A DNA stretch of 64,000 nt from Oscillospiraceae bacterium (GTDB lineage: Bacteria > Bacillota > Clostridia > Oscillospirales > Ruminococcaceae), in contig JAFUNR010000012.1 of assembly GCA_017472965.1 (NCBI GenBank), positions 1-64,000 on the forward strand. Reading direction: 5' to 3'. The translations under genes were made by a program, and so were the position numbers. The number at the start of each line of letters is the position of its first letter. Within the stretch, counting starts at the first letter, position 1. Below, one piece after another: positions 9,687 through 18,999 of the stretch. The notes beneath the pieces are model-generated. The model ran no database searches. It was not told where the DNA came from and worked only from the letters and a program-made list of their open reading frames with translations.

Positions 9687-9697
9687 TACATACATTT

Positions 9698-9961
9698 TCA
9701 GATAAGAAAGCCTTTATCGCGCAGCTGCGCCGCAAAACGCGCTACCGCGGCCTTTGCGGTGGCTTCGTCCACCTCGTACTCCGCCAGCAATGCAGTCACT
9801 AGATCGGTTTCCTCGATGCCCTGTGCAATGCGCTCCCACAGAAAACGACCGGTTTCATTCAGCGTGATCATCATATTCAGATCCAGCTCATCACCGGAAG
9901 GGATCACCACGGTCTCCCCTGCGACCTCGCGCAGGATAAAGCCTTCTTTCAGTTTCAGCAT
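9698..9961 (-). CDS. PqqD-family peptide-binding protein
   Basis: Protein of 87 residues of the PqqD family, a winged-helix RiPP recognition element that in known pathways binds leader peptides and presents them to modifying enzymes. Visible features: the N-terminal FILREVAGETVVIP beta hairpin, LNETGRFLWERI in the middle, and C-terminal helices with EVDEATAKAAVARF and DKGFL. It starts 3 nt after the HPr-kinase-like gene and should be co-translated with it. The 39-codon peptide gene upstream (10865-10746) is its most obvious candidate ligand. Family call firm, ligand inferred. Confidence 0.9.
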   Translation of the reverse strand: MLKLKEGFILREVAGETVVIPSGDELDLNMMITLNETGRFLWERIAQGIEETDLVTALLAEYEVDEATAKAAVARFAAQLRDKGFLI

Positions 9962-9964
9962 AGC

Positions 9965-10675
9965 TCATTCTCCTTTTTTCAGGCCGCCGGACATCGCCTG
10001 ATAGGCTACAAATGCGGCCTCCTGTTCCATATTGCAGCGCAGCTTCCAGATGGGCACCTCGCGGATCAGCTGGTCCAGCAATTCCATCAGTTTGATTCGG
10101 TATTCCATTGCTTTCGGTCGATTTGCCTGCCGCAGAATATCAAGCACCGCATCTTTACCGGAATATGGCTCGATTTGATTGTTCACATCGCGTTCCAATA
10201 CCGCGATCCCTGCAAGCGGAACACCTGTATTGACACTGATATCATACTTGCCGCTCCACGGCGTCCCAAACGCATACCAGATGCCATCGATCCTGCGCAG
10301 CGCAGGCTTATCGTCATTCAAAATATATGCATGTTCACCAAACTGCTTCAGCCAAAGAGCCGTGTGCGTGGATTTACCGGTACCGCTGTTTGCTGTAAAC
10401 AAATAAGCCAAACCATCTACTACAACAGCAGAGGAATGCAGCATAAAACCATCAAATTTCAGCAGTTCACGATAAAATGCACCACCACTGGCCAGATATT
10501 CCACATCTTCATCGCTCAGGTATGGATAATTATCCCGGACTTTTTCATATTTTGAACGAACAACAATATCTGGCGACACATCTCCTTCCGATAAATATGG
10601 CTTCGCCTGTTCCAGAGTTCTTCCAAAGCTTTCAATCTTTACATTCAATCCGGCAATTTTATAATAAAAGCTCAT
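9965..10675 (-). CDS. HPr kinase-like P-loop protein
   Basis: Protein of 236 residues related to the C-terminal kinase domain of HPr(Ser) kinase. It lacks the N-terminal domain of true HprK and is shorter. Visible: FMLHSSAVVVDGLAYLFT, then the P-loop NSGTGKSTHT (about 95-104), LNDDKPALRR (HprK-type ND motif) and a conserved FGTPWSGK. Such stand-alone HprK-like proteins occur with PqqD-family proteins in RiPP clusters; in some lasso-peptide loci the homologue phosphorylates the peptide. Here it lies between the small peptide gene and the PqqD gene. A classical role in carbon catabolite repression is unlikely because of the missing domain and the context. Confidence 0.82.
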   Translation of the reverse strand: MSFYYKIAGLNVKIESFGRTLEQAKPYLSEGDVSPDIVVRSKYEKVRDNYPYLSDEDVEYLASGGAFYRELLKFDGFMLHSSAVVVDGLAYLFTANSGTGKSTHTALWLKQFGEHAYILNDDKPALRRIDGIWYAFGTPWSGKYDISVNTGVPLAGIAVLERDVNNQIEPYSGKDAVLDILRQANRPKAMEYRIKLMELLDQLIREVPIWKLRCNMEQEAAFVAYQAMSGGLKKGE

Positions 10676-10700
10676 CCAAGTATTACCTGCATTTAATCTA

Positions 10701-10730
10701 ACCCCCGGCAGCTGTACAGCTGCCGGGGGT
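10701..10730 (-). promoter_or_regulatory. Perfect palindrome between peptide and kinase genes
   Basis: A 30-bp perfect palindrome (left arm ACCCCCGGCAGCTGT, right arm its exact complement) lies 15 bp after the peptide gene and 25 bp before the HPr-kinase-like gene. There is no T run on either strand, so it is more likely a partial terminator, RNA-stabilising hairpin or processing site than a full stop. Such an element would let the peptide be made in excess over its modifying proteins. Confidence 0.6.
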
Positions 10731-10745
10731 CTTTCATTCCATTAA

Positions 10746-10865
10746 TCAGAATTCTTCGTCAGAGCCATCAGACGCACCGCCGATCTGATTGCCTCCACCG
10801 CCAACCATCATTTCATCAGCGATGACAACACATTCCATAATGGGCTCTTCATAAAACTTTTTCAT
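10746..10865 (-). CDS. Small peptide, candidate RiPP precursor (39 aa)
   Basis: Short gene with AAAGGA about 12 nt before its ATG. The product starts MKKFYEEPIMECVVIADEMM, continues with a glycine stretch (VGGGG, then IGG) and ends in an acidic ASDGSDEEF tail. The pattern of a Y-x-x-P-x-M-E-hydrophobic leader followed by a Gly/Ser/Asp-rich core is typical of small clostridial peptides encoded beside PqqD-like proteins. It follows the GDSL-like gene by 31 bp and precedes the HPr-kinase-like and PqqD genes. The single Cys12 and the Ser residues are possible modification sites. No transporter, protease or radical SAM enzyme is adjacent, so maturation and export are unexplained. Confidence 0.75.
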   Translation of the reverse strand: MKKFYEEPIMECVVIADEMMVGGGGNQIGGASDGSDEEF

Positions 10866-10896
10866 CGTTGTACAGCATCCTTTCAATTTGTTTTAT

Positions 10897-13800
10897 TTAG
10901 TTGAAACGAATACGAGCCTTTTCACCATAGACAACAAGAGCTTTACAGACCGCATCCTCTGCATCATCCTTACCGTTTGTCAGCCATCCCTCTGCAAATT
11001 TCTCCGGACTGTTGGGCGTCAAACCACTACGATAAACGGTAACACCGTCATTCATAACAATACGACAGCTGTAATACAGCGTTTCACCCAAATGCGAGGC
11101 AACGATATGATGAGATTTACCGGTATAATAACCATCATCCTCAATAATGGGGCTGGCATATGTGCAATTTTCAACACTCAGCTTGCCTCCATTGTTCTTG
11201 GCATCCTTATAGGTATCAGCATCCCAGAACAGGATCGCGGACTTCTCCCAATCGATATCACCCACGATTGCCGGATCAATCGAATAGTAGACATCCATAC
11301 GGATGGCGCCAAGCAGATCCAGGCCTGCGGATACAGGAGCCAACGAAACATACTTTCTGTCGCCCTCAATCGTTGCACTCATTTCTCTCAGACCATCTGT
11401 ATCAGAATCCACTTCAGTCAGATAGCCGTCATCAAATGCCAGATTGTAGCTGCTATACGCATCCTTGGCTACATTCCAGTCGTCAGGAATCTCATTCACG
11501 TAATAGGGAGGCACATATCCATCTCTCTGCTCAAAGTACTTTTGAGCAGAAGTAGCATACTCCAGCAGCGCCGCACAAATATTACGTTCCTGCTCATCTA
11601 CTTCACCATTCTTAGGATTATCCAATCTGTCATAGCAGAAACGCGCAGGACTATACTTATAGTTCGTTTCCTGATAGACATAAACGCCTTCTGCTACTTC
11701 AACATAAGGACGGATGTAGACCAAATCGCCAATATCCTTAGCAAAGATCTCGTCAGTGCGAACACCCCAACCGTATACATCGTCATAGAACATACTGCTG
11801 GGGACAGTCTTGCAGTTTTCAGCATTTACAGTAAGCAGTTTGCTGCTGGCAGGAGCATCTTCACCTGTCCAGATAATCACACCACCCTGCTTTGCAAAAT
11901 CAATGTCATCTGCAAAACCTTCAAGGTTCATGTAATAGTTCAGGTAGATCACACTGTCCAGAGACATCGTCCACATACTCTTGGAAATCTTGCCGGAAAC
12001 GACCGTCAGTGTACCGAACTCAACATCGATCTCGTGATAACCACTCTCGTCCGTATAAGCATACAGGGTGGGATAAACCTTACCATTCACTGTAATCGAA
12101 TCCTTGACTTCGTAGCCGGAATTCTTGATCACAGCGTAGATGGGGTAATTGCCGGCTACCGGCTGATAAGTCGGGCAATCGAATTCGACTTCAAGTTCAT
12201 CATACAAGGTAGATTTATCATCCATCGTGAAAGTGAACTCAATGTCGGCCAAAGCCGTCCCGACCGGCACGGACTTGTTATCCACAATCACATCAGCATA
12301 GATATCGAAATCCAGAGCATCGAGGATCTGGTCAGCGATATACTTGTGGCCGTTGCCGTTGGGATGCAGAACGGTACCGGTTTCGGAGGTAATCTTCTTG
12401 TCAACGACTGCCAGCAGATACTCGGGAGCCTTGAGGGTGATCTCATGGCCTCTGATGGAGACGGTGGCAAAGGAATCCAGAGCAGTCAGGTTCTTGCTGA
12501 CGGAATCATCAGCGGTGACAAACAACTCAGTATCCAGGATCTCGGCGGTAACGATACGGCTGCCTTCCTCAGCGGCAGAGGTGCCGGCACCAACATAATT
12601 GGTCAGGAAACGGTTTGCCTGATTGATCATACGGTGGGTGATGGCCTCAACATTGACTCTGCGATCCGGCAGAGTAACAGAACGGTCACCAACACTGATG
12701 GTCTTGCCGGTATTGAAGTAGGTATCCTCCATCGGATCGTAGAAGCCGGTCAAAACGATCACAGCGTTCTCGTTCATTTCGGCAATATCCTCGACCGCAT
12801 TATCCAGATTGGCGGCGTAGCCAACCATGGCATACAGCATGGATTCGATGGTGGTGTAGAAGGTGTTCATTGCAATCTCGCAGCCCTCATAGAGCTTATC
12901 CAGCTCGGGGATGCGGTCATCAACACGGTTCTCAACCTTGCCGACGATCTTCAGGATGAAATCAAAGGTAGCATTCTTGGCGCGATTGATCAGAGCGTAA
13001 CGGTCATCACCGATGTAACGGCCCCAATCCATTGCGTAGGGCTCTTCGCCATTGGCTGCCAGCAGAGCCTGAGTCACGGGATAGGTGGTCAGGTTGTTCA
13101 GACCGACATTGATGGTGACAACATCGGCATCGGCAACATTGGCCTTGTACTCATTGCGCAGACCGGCAATGTAGCCCTCACCGTAACGACCGGTGGTATA
13201 GGCATCGCCATTGTAGCCGTTGCTGACCAAGGCCCACAGCTCCTCGGTACGCATGCCATCCAGAGTGTAATTGTACAGGATATCAGCGCCATCGCGGTCA
13301 TCCTCGGCCATTGCCAGAGCATCGGCCAGAATCTCGGGATAGGTCTGAACACCACTTGCCAGAGCAGTGCCGGCGGTGACATTATCACCAAAGGCAACAT
13401 AATTATCCGGGTTGATCAGGGTTTCCACCTGACCGGAAGCATTGGTGGGCAGCTTCAGATATTTTTTGGCAGCATGGTACATATCGATGGTGGCATCGAC
13501 AGCACGGTTGGCCAGACCACCGACAAAGCTATCGGTATCGCCGCCCTTCATCGCCTTGATGACCTGATCGGCGATCACGGCATGACCATTGGCATCGGGC
13601 ATGATCATCAGAGCATTGGCCAGATAATAACGCAGCGCAATGTAAGCAACGGTCTTATCTTCCTTGGCCATATCATCGCCCTGAATCAGGTTATCGACCA
13701 TATCGGCCACATAGCTTGCACCGCTGTTGTAAACCTTTTTGGCAACAGCCAGCAGGTCATTCAGGCTGATGGTCTCAACTTCGGCGACCTCGCGCAGAAG

Positions 13801-16350
13801 ATCGAACACCTTATCAAAGGTTTCATTCAGCTGGTCAGCACTGTCCATGCCCTTTTCAACAGCCTTCTGATAATCCTTATAGCCGTCCATGACCTTATTG
13901 ACAGCTTGCTCTTTCAAAGCAAGATAATCCGTATAATACTCCTGTGCAGTGTCACCGGCGCCCTTGTAAGAAGTGTTATACTTCTCGAGAATAGTCCGGG
14001 CAGCTTCACCTTTCAGGGTATCATATTCGCCAAATGCGCTTTTGGCTTCAGCCAGCGACTCTTTGTACTGGACGAAAGTATCCTCTGCCGTAGTTGCAGC
14101 AGAACTGTAGGATGCATATGCAGAAGCAAATTGATTTTTGACAGGATCAAAGAAGAAATCCTTGTAAAAACCAGTCGGCTCAATGCCGCCGTTCAAATTC
14201 TCAACAAGCCAAGCATGCAGCTCCTGATCTTTTTCGGCCTGGGTGGTTTTGGAATCCATCCGTGCAAGCACATAAAGGATCTCATCCACGGAGATACCTT
14301 CATCTTCAACAGTTGCCGGATCATCCGGAGCCCACAGAGGCAGGCCTTCACTATCATCCGTTACGAAATCATAAATCTTCTGTGCAGCAGCAGCACGGAT
14401 TTCAGTCCGAACAATATCTCTTACTTCATCTGTATCATCAGCGTTGTTAATTTTATCTGCAAACAGATCGAACGAATCAACAGTCTGCAGTGTGAAACCA
14501 CCATCTTCGTACTTTGCTTCAAGCTTTTCAGCCAAAACAGGCTTGAACTTTTCTTTCAGATGATTCTCAGCAATAGCTTCGTTGTCATCATCAGCACGCT
14601 CATCCATATCAGCCAAAAGCTCTTTTGCATCCTCTTCCTTATAGGAAGGAATATACTCTTGTACTTTTTCGGTAATTTTTCTGGCAGCTTTTCCATTCAG
14701 CCAGTCGTTGACAACATCTTCCCGCCCTTTTTCCGTGGTCGCTGCATCCATCCGGTTCAGCAGCTCGATTACATCGGCTTTAACAATGCCCAACGCATTG
14801 CTTTCACCGATCTCATCAATAACCATCTGAGCAGCAGCTTCACGCAATGCGGCAGGGTCACCACCACTGTTTCGCTTCAGAAGGTCAATGGCATCATACG
14901 CATCCTGTTGGGTCTTGATCTCAATACCGGCAAACGTCTGACCGATCATCGCCTTGGTCATCAGATCAACAACGAAATCTTCGGCAACCTTCTCGCGGGC
15001 AGCTTCGTCCACAGCGGCGTTCAGATCCTGCAGAAGTACCGTAATGTCATCCTTTGCGACAACAATCGAACCGTAGGTGCCAGCGTACTTCTCGAGCTCA
15101 GTTTTGAACTTATCCAGAATCTCTTCAATGACCAGTTCATCGATCAGGCTGCGGATGTAAGCCTGACGCTCCACATTCGACTTGCAGTCGAAGATGTCCC
15201 AGGCGATATCGTACAGCTCGTTCTCGGTTTTATGAATACCATACTCCTCGAACATTTCGCCAACCATATCGGCAGCGGTATCATCAGCCAGCTGCAGCAG
15301 CTTGGTCTTCAGATCGCTGGGGATACGGTCATCCTCAGGCAGAGCGGTATTGCCCATGCGGTCGATCAGCAGAGAGGGATTGCCGGGATGCACATAGGCA
15401 TACTCGAAGGCACGGGGAGCCAGAACCTGGGTATAGGCATTGGCCATTTCGACCAGAGCCTCGAAGAAATAACCCACATTGGCAGTAAAGGAGTGCGCAG
15501 CGGTGGTAACAGTCTTGCCGCCGACAGTAAAGGACTTCTCGCCCAGACTGACACTGATGGTCTCGCCCTGCATGGGATTATACAGACCGATCACATACAG
15601 CTCAACATCCGGATTGGAATTCAGGATCTCGCGGATCACAGCGTTAAAGTTGACGATGTAGCTCAGGTAGGTATAAGTAGCAACCTCAGTCACAAAGTCG
15701 ATCAGATTCAGCGCATCCTCAGCCAGCTCATCAGCGCTGTTCGCCATTTCGGGAATGGCAGCCAGCAGATGATCCAGCACGGAATCCTTCATCTTCTGGA
15801 TCTCATCCAGAGAAATGTCGTTAGCATCCAGCTTGAAATCCTCAAAGCTGTATTCGTACTTGACGGCACCCTTATTCTCCAGATAGTACATCATCTGCTC
15901 AATGATGTAGGTGGCGAAGTTATTGATACCGACATTCAGCGTGATATAATCAGCGCTGGCCACAGCAGCCTGCAGTTTCGCACGCTCGCTCGCAAGCGCG
16001 GAATTCAGGTAGCTGGAGAAAACGGCCTTGGTATAGCCGTCGCCCTTGTAAGACTCGTCCAACAGGTAGCGAACCTCTTCGATACGCCACTTATCGCCAG
16101 CCTTAAAAGCGTATTCAGACTCCCAGTTTTCTTCACCGTACAGATACTTTGCAACCTGTACAAAGTAGCTTTCGGTTTCCGGGGAATCCAGACCAACGCC
16201 ATTGGTCATTTCGTCACCGATGGCCAGATAGCCAACATCGCCAAGGCTATATGCTGTGGTTTCTGCGTAAACAGGCGCCACGAAGCTGAAAGCCATCACG
16301 ATGACCAGTGCCAGGGAAACGAACTTTTTGAGTGTATTTCCTTTAAACAC
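10897..16350 (-). CDS. Giant secreted tandem GDSL/SGNH-like protein
   Basis: Secreted protein of 1817 residues. The GTG start at 16350 is chosen because GGAGGAGGA lies just upstream and it gives a clean signal peptide (1-29, ending PVYA). It contains two SGNH-hydrolase-like units. Unit 1 starts YLAIGDEMTNG (about 41) with LNVGINNF, is interrupted by a long helical insertion (about 330-910) and resumes with MPDANGHAVIADQV (about 917). Unit 2 starts YVAFGDNVTAG (about 983) with INVGLNNL and LHPNGNGHKYIADQI (about 1330). Two related beta-rich C-terminal regions (about 1430-1640 and 1640-1817) follow. In both units the nucleophile serine of the GDS block is replaced (Glu, Asn), so classical esterase activity is doubtful. 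First gene of the peptide-kinase-PqqD operon. Confidence 0.85.
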   Translation of the reverse strand: MFKGNTLKKFVSLALVIVMAFSFVAPVYAETTAYSLGDVGYLAIGDEMTNGVGLDSPETESYFVQVAKYLYGEENWESEYAFKAGDKWRIEEVRYLLDESYKGDGYTKAVFSSYLNSALASERAKLQAAVASADYITLNVGINNFATYIIEQMMYYLENKGAVKYEYSFEDFKLDANDISLDEIQKMKDSVLDHLLAAIPEMANSADELAEDALNLIDFVTEVATYTYLSYIVNFNAVIREILNSNPDVELYVIGLYNPMQGETISVSLGEKSFTVGGKTVTTAAHSFTANVGYFFEALVEMANAYTQVLAPRAFEYAYVHPGNPSLLIDRMGNTALPEDDRIPSDLKTKLLQLADDTAADMVGEMFEEYGIHKTENELYDIAWDIFDCKSNVERQAYIRSLIDELVIEEILDKFKTELEKYAGTYGSIVVAKDDITVLLQDLNAAVDEAAREKVAEDFVVDLMTKAMIGQTFAGIEIKTQQDAYDAIDLLKRNSGGDPAALREAAAQMVIDEIGESNALGIVKADVIELLNRMDAATTEKGREDVVNDWLNGKAARKITEKVQEYIPSYKEEDAKELLADMDERADDDNEAIAENHLKEKFKPVLAEKLEAKYEDGGFTLQTVDSFDLFADKINNADDTDEVRDIVRTEIRAAAAQKIYDFVTDDSEGLPLWAPDDPATVEDEGISVDEILYVLARMDSKTTQAEKDQELHAWLVENLNGGIEPTGFYKDFFFDPVKNQFASAYASYSSAATTAEDTFVQYKESLAEAKSAFGEYDTLKGEAARTILEKYNTSYKGAGDTAQEYYTDYLALKEQAVNKVMDGYKDYQKAVEKGMDSADQLNETFDKVFDLLREVAEVETISLNDLLAVAKKVYNSGASYVADMVDNLIQGDDMAKEDKTVAYIALRYYLANALMIMPDANGHAVIADQVIKAMKGGDTDSFVGGLANRAVDATIDMYHAAKKYLKLPTNASGQVETLINPDNYVAFGDNVTAGTALASGVQTYPEILADALAMAEDDRDGADILYNYTLDGMRTEELWALVSNGYNGDAYTTGRYGEGYIAGLRNEYKANVADADVVTINVGLNNLTTYPVTQALLAANGEEPYAMDWGRYIGDDRYALINRAKNATFDFILKIVGKVENRVDDRIPELDKLYEGCEIAMNTFYTTIESMLYAMVGYAANLDNAVEDIAEMNENAVIVLTGFYDPMEDTYFNTGKTISVGDRSVTLPDRRVNVEAITHRMINQANRFLTNYVGAGTSAAEEGSRIVTAEILDTELFVTADDSVSKNLTALDSFATVSIRGHEITLKAPEYLLAVVDKKITSETGTVLHPNGNGHKYIADQILDALDFDIYADVIVDNKSVPVGTALADIEFTFTMDDKSTLYDELEVEFDCPTYQPVAGNYPIYAVIKNSGYEVKDSITVNGKVYPTLYAYTDESGYHEIDVEFGTLTVVSGKISKSMWTMSLDSVIYLNYYMNLEGFADDIDFAKQGGVIIWTGEDAPASSKLLTVNAENCKTVPSSMFYDDVYGWGVRTDEIFAKDIGDLVYIRPYVEVAEGVYVYQETNYKYSPARFCYDRLDNPKNGEVDEQERNICAALLEYATSAQKYFEQRDGYVPPYYVNEIPDDWNVAKDAYSSYNLAFDDGYLTEVDSDTDGLREMSATIEGDRKYVSLAPVSAGLDLLGAIRMDVYYSIDPAIVGDIDWEKSAILFWDADTYKDAKNNGGKLSVENCTYASPIIEDDGYYTGKSHHIVASHLGETLYYSCRIVMNDGVTVYRSGLTPNSPEKFAEGWLTNGKDDAEDAVCKALVVYGEKARIRFN

Positions 16351-16403
16351 GGATATCCTCCTCCTATAAAAATGATATAAGGACATAATTACCTATGCTA
16401 TTT

Positions 16404-16432
16404 ATTGTACCGCGATTTGCTATTTATGTCAA
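16404..16432 (-). promoter_or_regulatory. Near-consensus sigma-A promoter
   Basis: On the minus strand a perfect -35 TTGACA (16432-16427), 17-bp spacer and -10 TACAAT (16409-16404). It is the best housekeeping promoter in the window and would transcribe the GDSL-like, peptide, HPr-kinase-like and PqqD genes from about 16397. Confidence 0.85.
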
Positions 16433-16542
16433 CAAAAAAACTGCCGTATTTTTTGCAAAATAGGAATGTTTTTTCGACTATTTTTCTAAATGAAATATGC
16501 CGAAAAGCCGATGAAATGGAGCTTTGCGGTCAAACACACCAA

Positions 16543-16569
16543 ATCGCCGCTGTATGACACAGCGGCGAT
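16543..16569 (-). terminator. Terminator after leucine-rich repeat gene
   Basis: Perfect 11-bp stem (ATCGCCGCTGT and its complement) 7 bp after the stop of the leucine-rich repeat gene, followed on the minus strand by TTGGTGTGTTT. It separates that gene from the downstream promoter at 16432. Confidence 0.7.
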
Positions 16570-16576
16570 CGATTTA

Positions 16577-18268
16577 TTAACGGGACGGCGGTGTAAAACG
16601 CCGGCGGCGGGCTTTGTTCCACATGACCATCACGGCACCGACAAGCAGCGTGGATGCCAGCAGCACCCCCAGCACAATCAGACCAAGAGTGCCGGCACTG
16701 ATACCGAGCTTGTTCACGCGGCCGGTAAGTACATACTGATTGCCGTAGGCATCGGTCAGCGTGGCGCCATAGGTGATATCGTATTCCGGGGCAAGTACTT
16801 CGGGAATGACGGCATCCATAGGATCCTCATTCGGAACATCCAGCGCAAGCACATACTCACCTGCCCGTGTACCGGCCAGACTGAATGCAGCTTTGCCATC
16901 GTTATCCACAATGACGCTGCCGACTTTTTTCAATTCTCTGCCATCGACTGCATAAAGTGTTGCAATGCGATGTGCCGTATCCCCGCCCAGCGGGAACAAC
17001 AGCGTGGAATTAAAGGTGGTATCGCCCAATGTGACACTGTAGCTTTCGGAGTCACCGATGGTATCGGTATAACGATCATCGGTGCCGGGCGTGATCTGCA
17101 CACTGAGATCCTGTTCGCCGGAGAGAATTCCTTTATCCTGATCATCCACCTCCAGCTTCCAATCCGCATCCGGCGTGTGGATGGTAACGGTCACGTCCTT
17201 ATCCAGCAGATCGGAAAGTGCGCCGCCGGGCAGCGTGGTATCGCCATCGCCTTGCAGCTGAATATCCACGGAGGGCTGCTTGCCGCCGTTGATGGCATTG
17301 TTGACCGTCTGGGTCACATCCTGCCAGCCGGAAGGATCGGTAACGGTGGCATTGACGGTGGTGCCGATATTATTCGAATCGGTTACCAGCCCGTTGCCTG
17401 CAGGCAGCTTTTCGATCGTGGTGGTAGTTGAGCCTGTATTCTGGGAATAATCCACAACCTTATCTACATCCGGACCGCGGGATGGGGCCGATGGCTGGGA
17501 GAGCTGGTAATCGATCATCTGTTTTACTCCATCGGAACCGCTGTAATCCACATGGTAAAGGTCATCGCATTCGACAAGGGCATCCGGCTCAACAGCCTGA
17601 ATGGTGGAAGGCAGGAACACCTGATTGAGCGAATCACAGCCGAAAAAGGTCCATGCAGGCAGGATGCTGATCGGGGCAAGAATCTCGGCATAGACAAGGG
17701 CATCGCAATAAGCGAACACACCGTCGCCCATGATCTGCACGCCGGCGGGGACAATGATGCCGCCAAGGCTTTGGCAGGAGAAGAACGCCTGATCGCCGAT
17801 GGTGTGCAAACCGGCCGGCAACACCACATTGGCAAGCGCGGAGCAATCGTAGAATACGCCGCGGGCAAGGTGCTGCACACCGTTCATGCTGATATAGTTC
17901 AGCGAGGTGCAGCCGGCGAAGGCCAGCTCGCCGATGGAGGTGACGGAATCCGCCAGTGTGACGGCGGTGAGGGCGGTGCATTCGTAAAATGCAAGGTCGC
18001 TGACAGAGGTGACCCCCTGCCCCACCACTACACGCTGGATGGAGCCCGCCGCAGAAAGCCACGGCGGCATGGAATACTCGGTATAGGCTGTCATGGAACC
18101 GGTGCCGGAAATGGTAAGGGTGCCATTGCGCAAAGACCATGTGAGTGATTCGCCGCAGGTACCGCTGAGCTCAGCGGCATGGGCGGCAGGGGCAGCGAAT
18201 ACGAAAAGACCCGCGCACAAAAGCACCGCCAGCAATGCGGAGAGGTTTTTATTCAGTTTGTGCTTCAT
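16577..18268 (-). CDS. BspA-type leucine-rich repeat surface protein
   Basis: Protein of 563 residues with a Sec signal (1-32, ending AHAAE), a short beta domain with the repeat WSLRNGTLTISGTGSMT, then LRR_5/BspA-type repeats (about 75-250; units such as AFYECTALTAVTLADSVTSI and AFAGCTSL). A beta-rich region (about 290-510) and a C-terminal membrane segment (about 520-548) with an RRRRFTPPSR tail complete it. BspA-like proteins are commonly adhesins. The start is the ATG 8 nt after AAAGGA; a longer upstream in-frame start would place non-signal sequence before the Sec signal. It appears to be a single-gene unit between the large cluster and the GDSL-peptide operon. Confidence 0.87.
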   Translation of the reverse strand: MKHKLNKNLSALLAVLLCAGLFVFAAPAAHAAELSGTCGESLTWSLRNGTLTISGTGSMTAYTEYSMPPWLSAAGSIQRVVVGQGVTSVSDLAFYECTALTAVTLADSVTSIGELAFAGCTSLNYISMNGVQHLARGVFYDCSALANVVLPAGLHTIGDQAFFSCQSLGGIIVPAGVQIMGDGVFAYCDALVYAEILAPISILPAWTFFGCDSLNQVFLPSTIQAVEPDALVECDDLYHVDYSGSDGVKQMIDYQLSQPSAPSRGPDVDKVVDYSQNTGSTTTTIEKLPAGNGLVTDSNNIGTTVNATVTDPSGWQDVTQTVNNAINGGKQPSVDIQLQGDGDTTLPGGALSDLLDKDVTVTIHTPDADWKLEVDDQDKGILSGEQDLSVQITPGTDDRYTDTIGDSESYSVTLGDTTFNSTLLFPLGGDTAHRIATLYAVDGRELKKVGSVIVDNDGKAAFSLAGTRAGEYVLALDVPNEDPMDAVIPEVLAPEYDITYGATLTDAYGNQYVLTGRVNKLGISAGTLGLIVLGVLLASTLLVGAVMVMWNKARRRRFTPPSR

Positions 18269-18396
18269 AGGTGTGGTCCTTTCCGTGTTAATGCCCGTTT
18301 TGGCAAACAACGCAATAATAATGAATAAAACAAGCTTATCGAAAAAAGCAGAATTGCAAAGCACCGCCCTGCTTTGTACAGCGGTCAGTTGCTTTC

Positions 18397-18974
18397 TCAC
18401 ATCAGGTTCACTGCTGTGCGGCAACATTTTCGCTTAAAATACACAAGAATAAATACAAAATCCACACAAGGCAGGAATATGCTGATGCAGTCTATCCAAA
18501 CAGGGCCGCAGCCAAAATAAACTATTGCACCGAGTATATCTGCAACCAATTTCGCAATAAATACCGCCAGAGAAATAGGCCGCATTGGATAGGATTAAAA
18601 ACATATCCCAGCCAGATGAGCACGCCAACAATAGTATTGAAATAGGAGAAGAAAAACATCGCATCGTGGTTAATCACCGTATCATACAGCGCAACCGTCA
18701 CAAGGATTATGAGCATCAAAAACATCATTTTTCGCTTTAGCGGCACTTTTTTCGTCACAAAACTTAACACAATGATCGCGAAATCAAGTAATGCCCAAAG
18801 CACATATGCCGCCACAGCATAATTGAACCGTGCAGATTTAAAAAACAAATTCAACAGCACAATCCACTCGAACGGCGCAATAACGGCCTGTGTCTGCAGT
18901 GAAATCAATGGATAACGGTATCTCACCGTCCCTAAAAAGGCCAGCGTGTACGTTACCACCCAGAAAAAACACAT
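18397..18974 (-). pseudogene. Polytopic membrane protein with apparent frameshift
   Basis: The reading frame from 18974 codes for several membrane segments but stops at 18522 after a tail (WRYLLRNWLQIYSVQ) that no longer looks like membrane protein. A different frame from 18585 continues with membrane-like sequence (PISLAVFIAKLVADILGAIV, then FVFILVYFKRK) to 18397. The simplest reading is one gene of about 190 residues with a frameshift near 18585-18600. It starts 25 bp after the Lgt-like gene, so the two form the end of the large minus-strand cluster. Function not recognised. An alternative is that the 150-residue product is real as it stands. Confidence 0.6.
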
Positions 18975-18999
18975 TTAGAAATCCAGAATTATGCGCAGA

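Noticed and set aside
10888-16380. An 1830-codon open frame on the plus strand opposite the GDSL-like gene
   Set aside because: It has no ribosome site or signal, and an Ile/His/Asn-rich composition typical of the antisense of a GC-biased gene. The minus strand has a promoter, ribosome site, signal peptide and family motifs.
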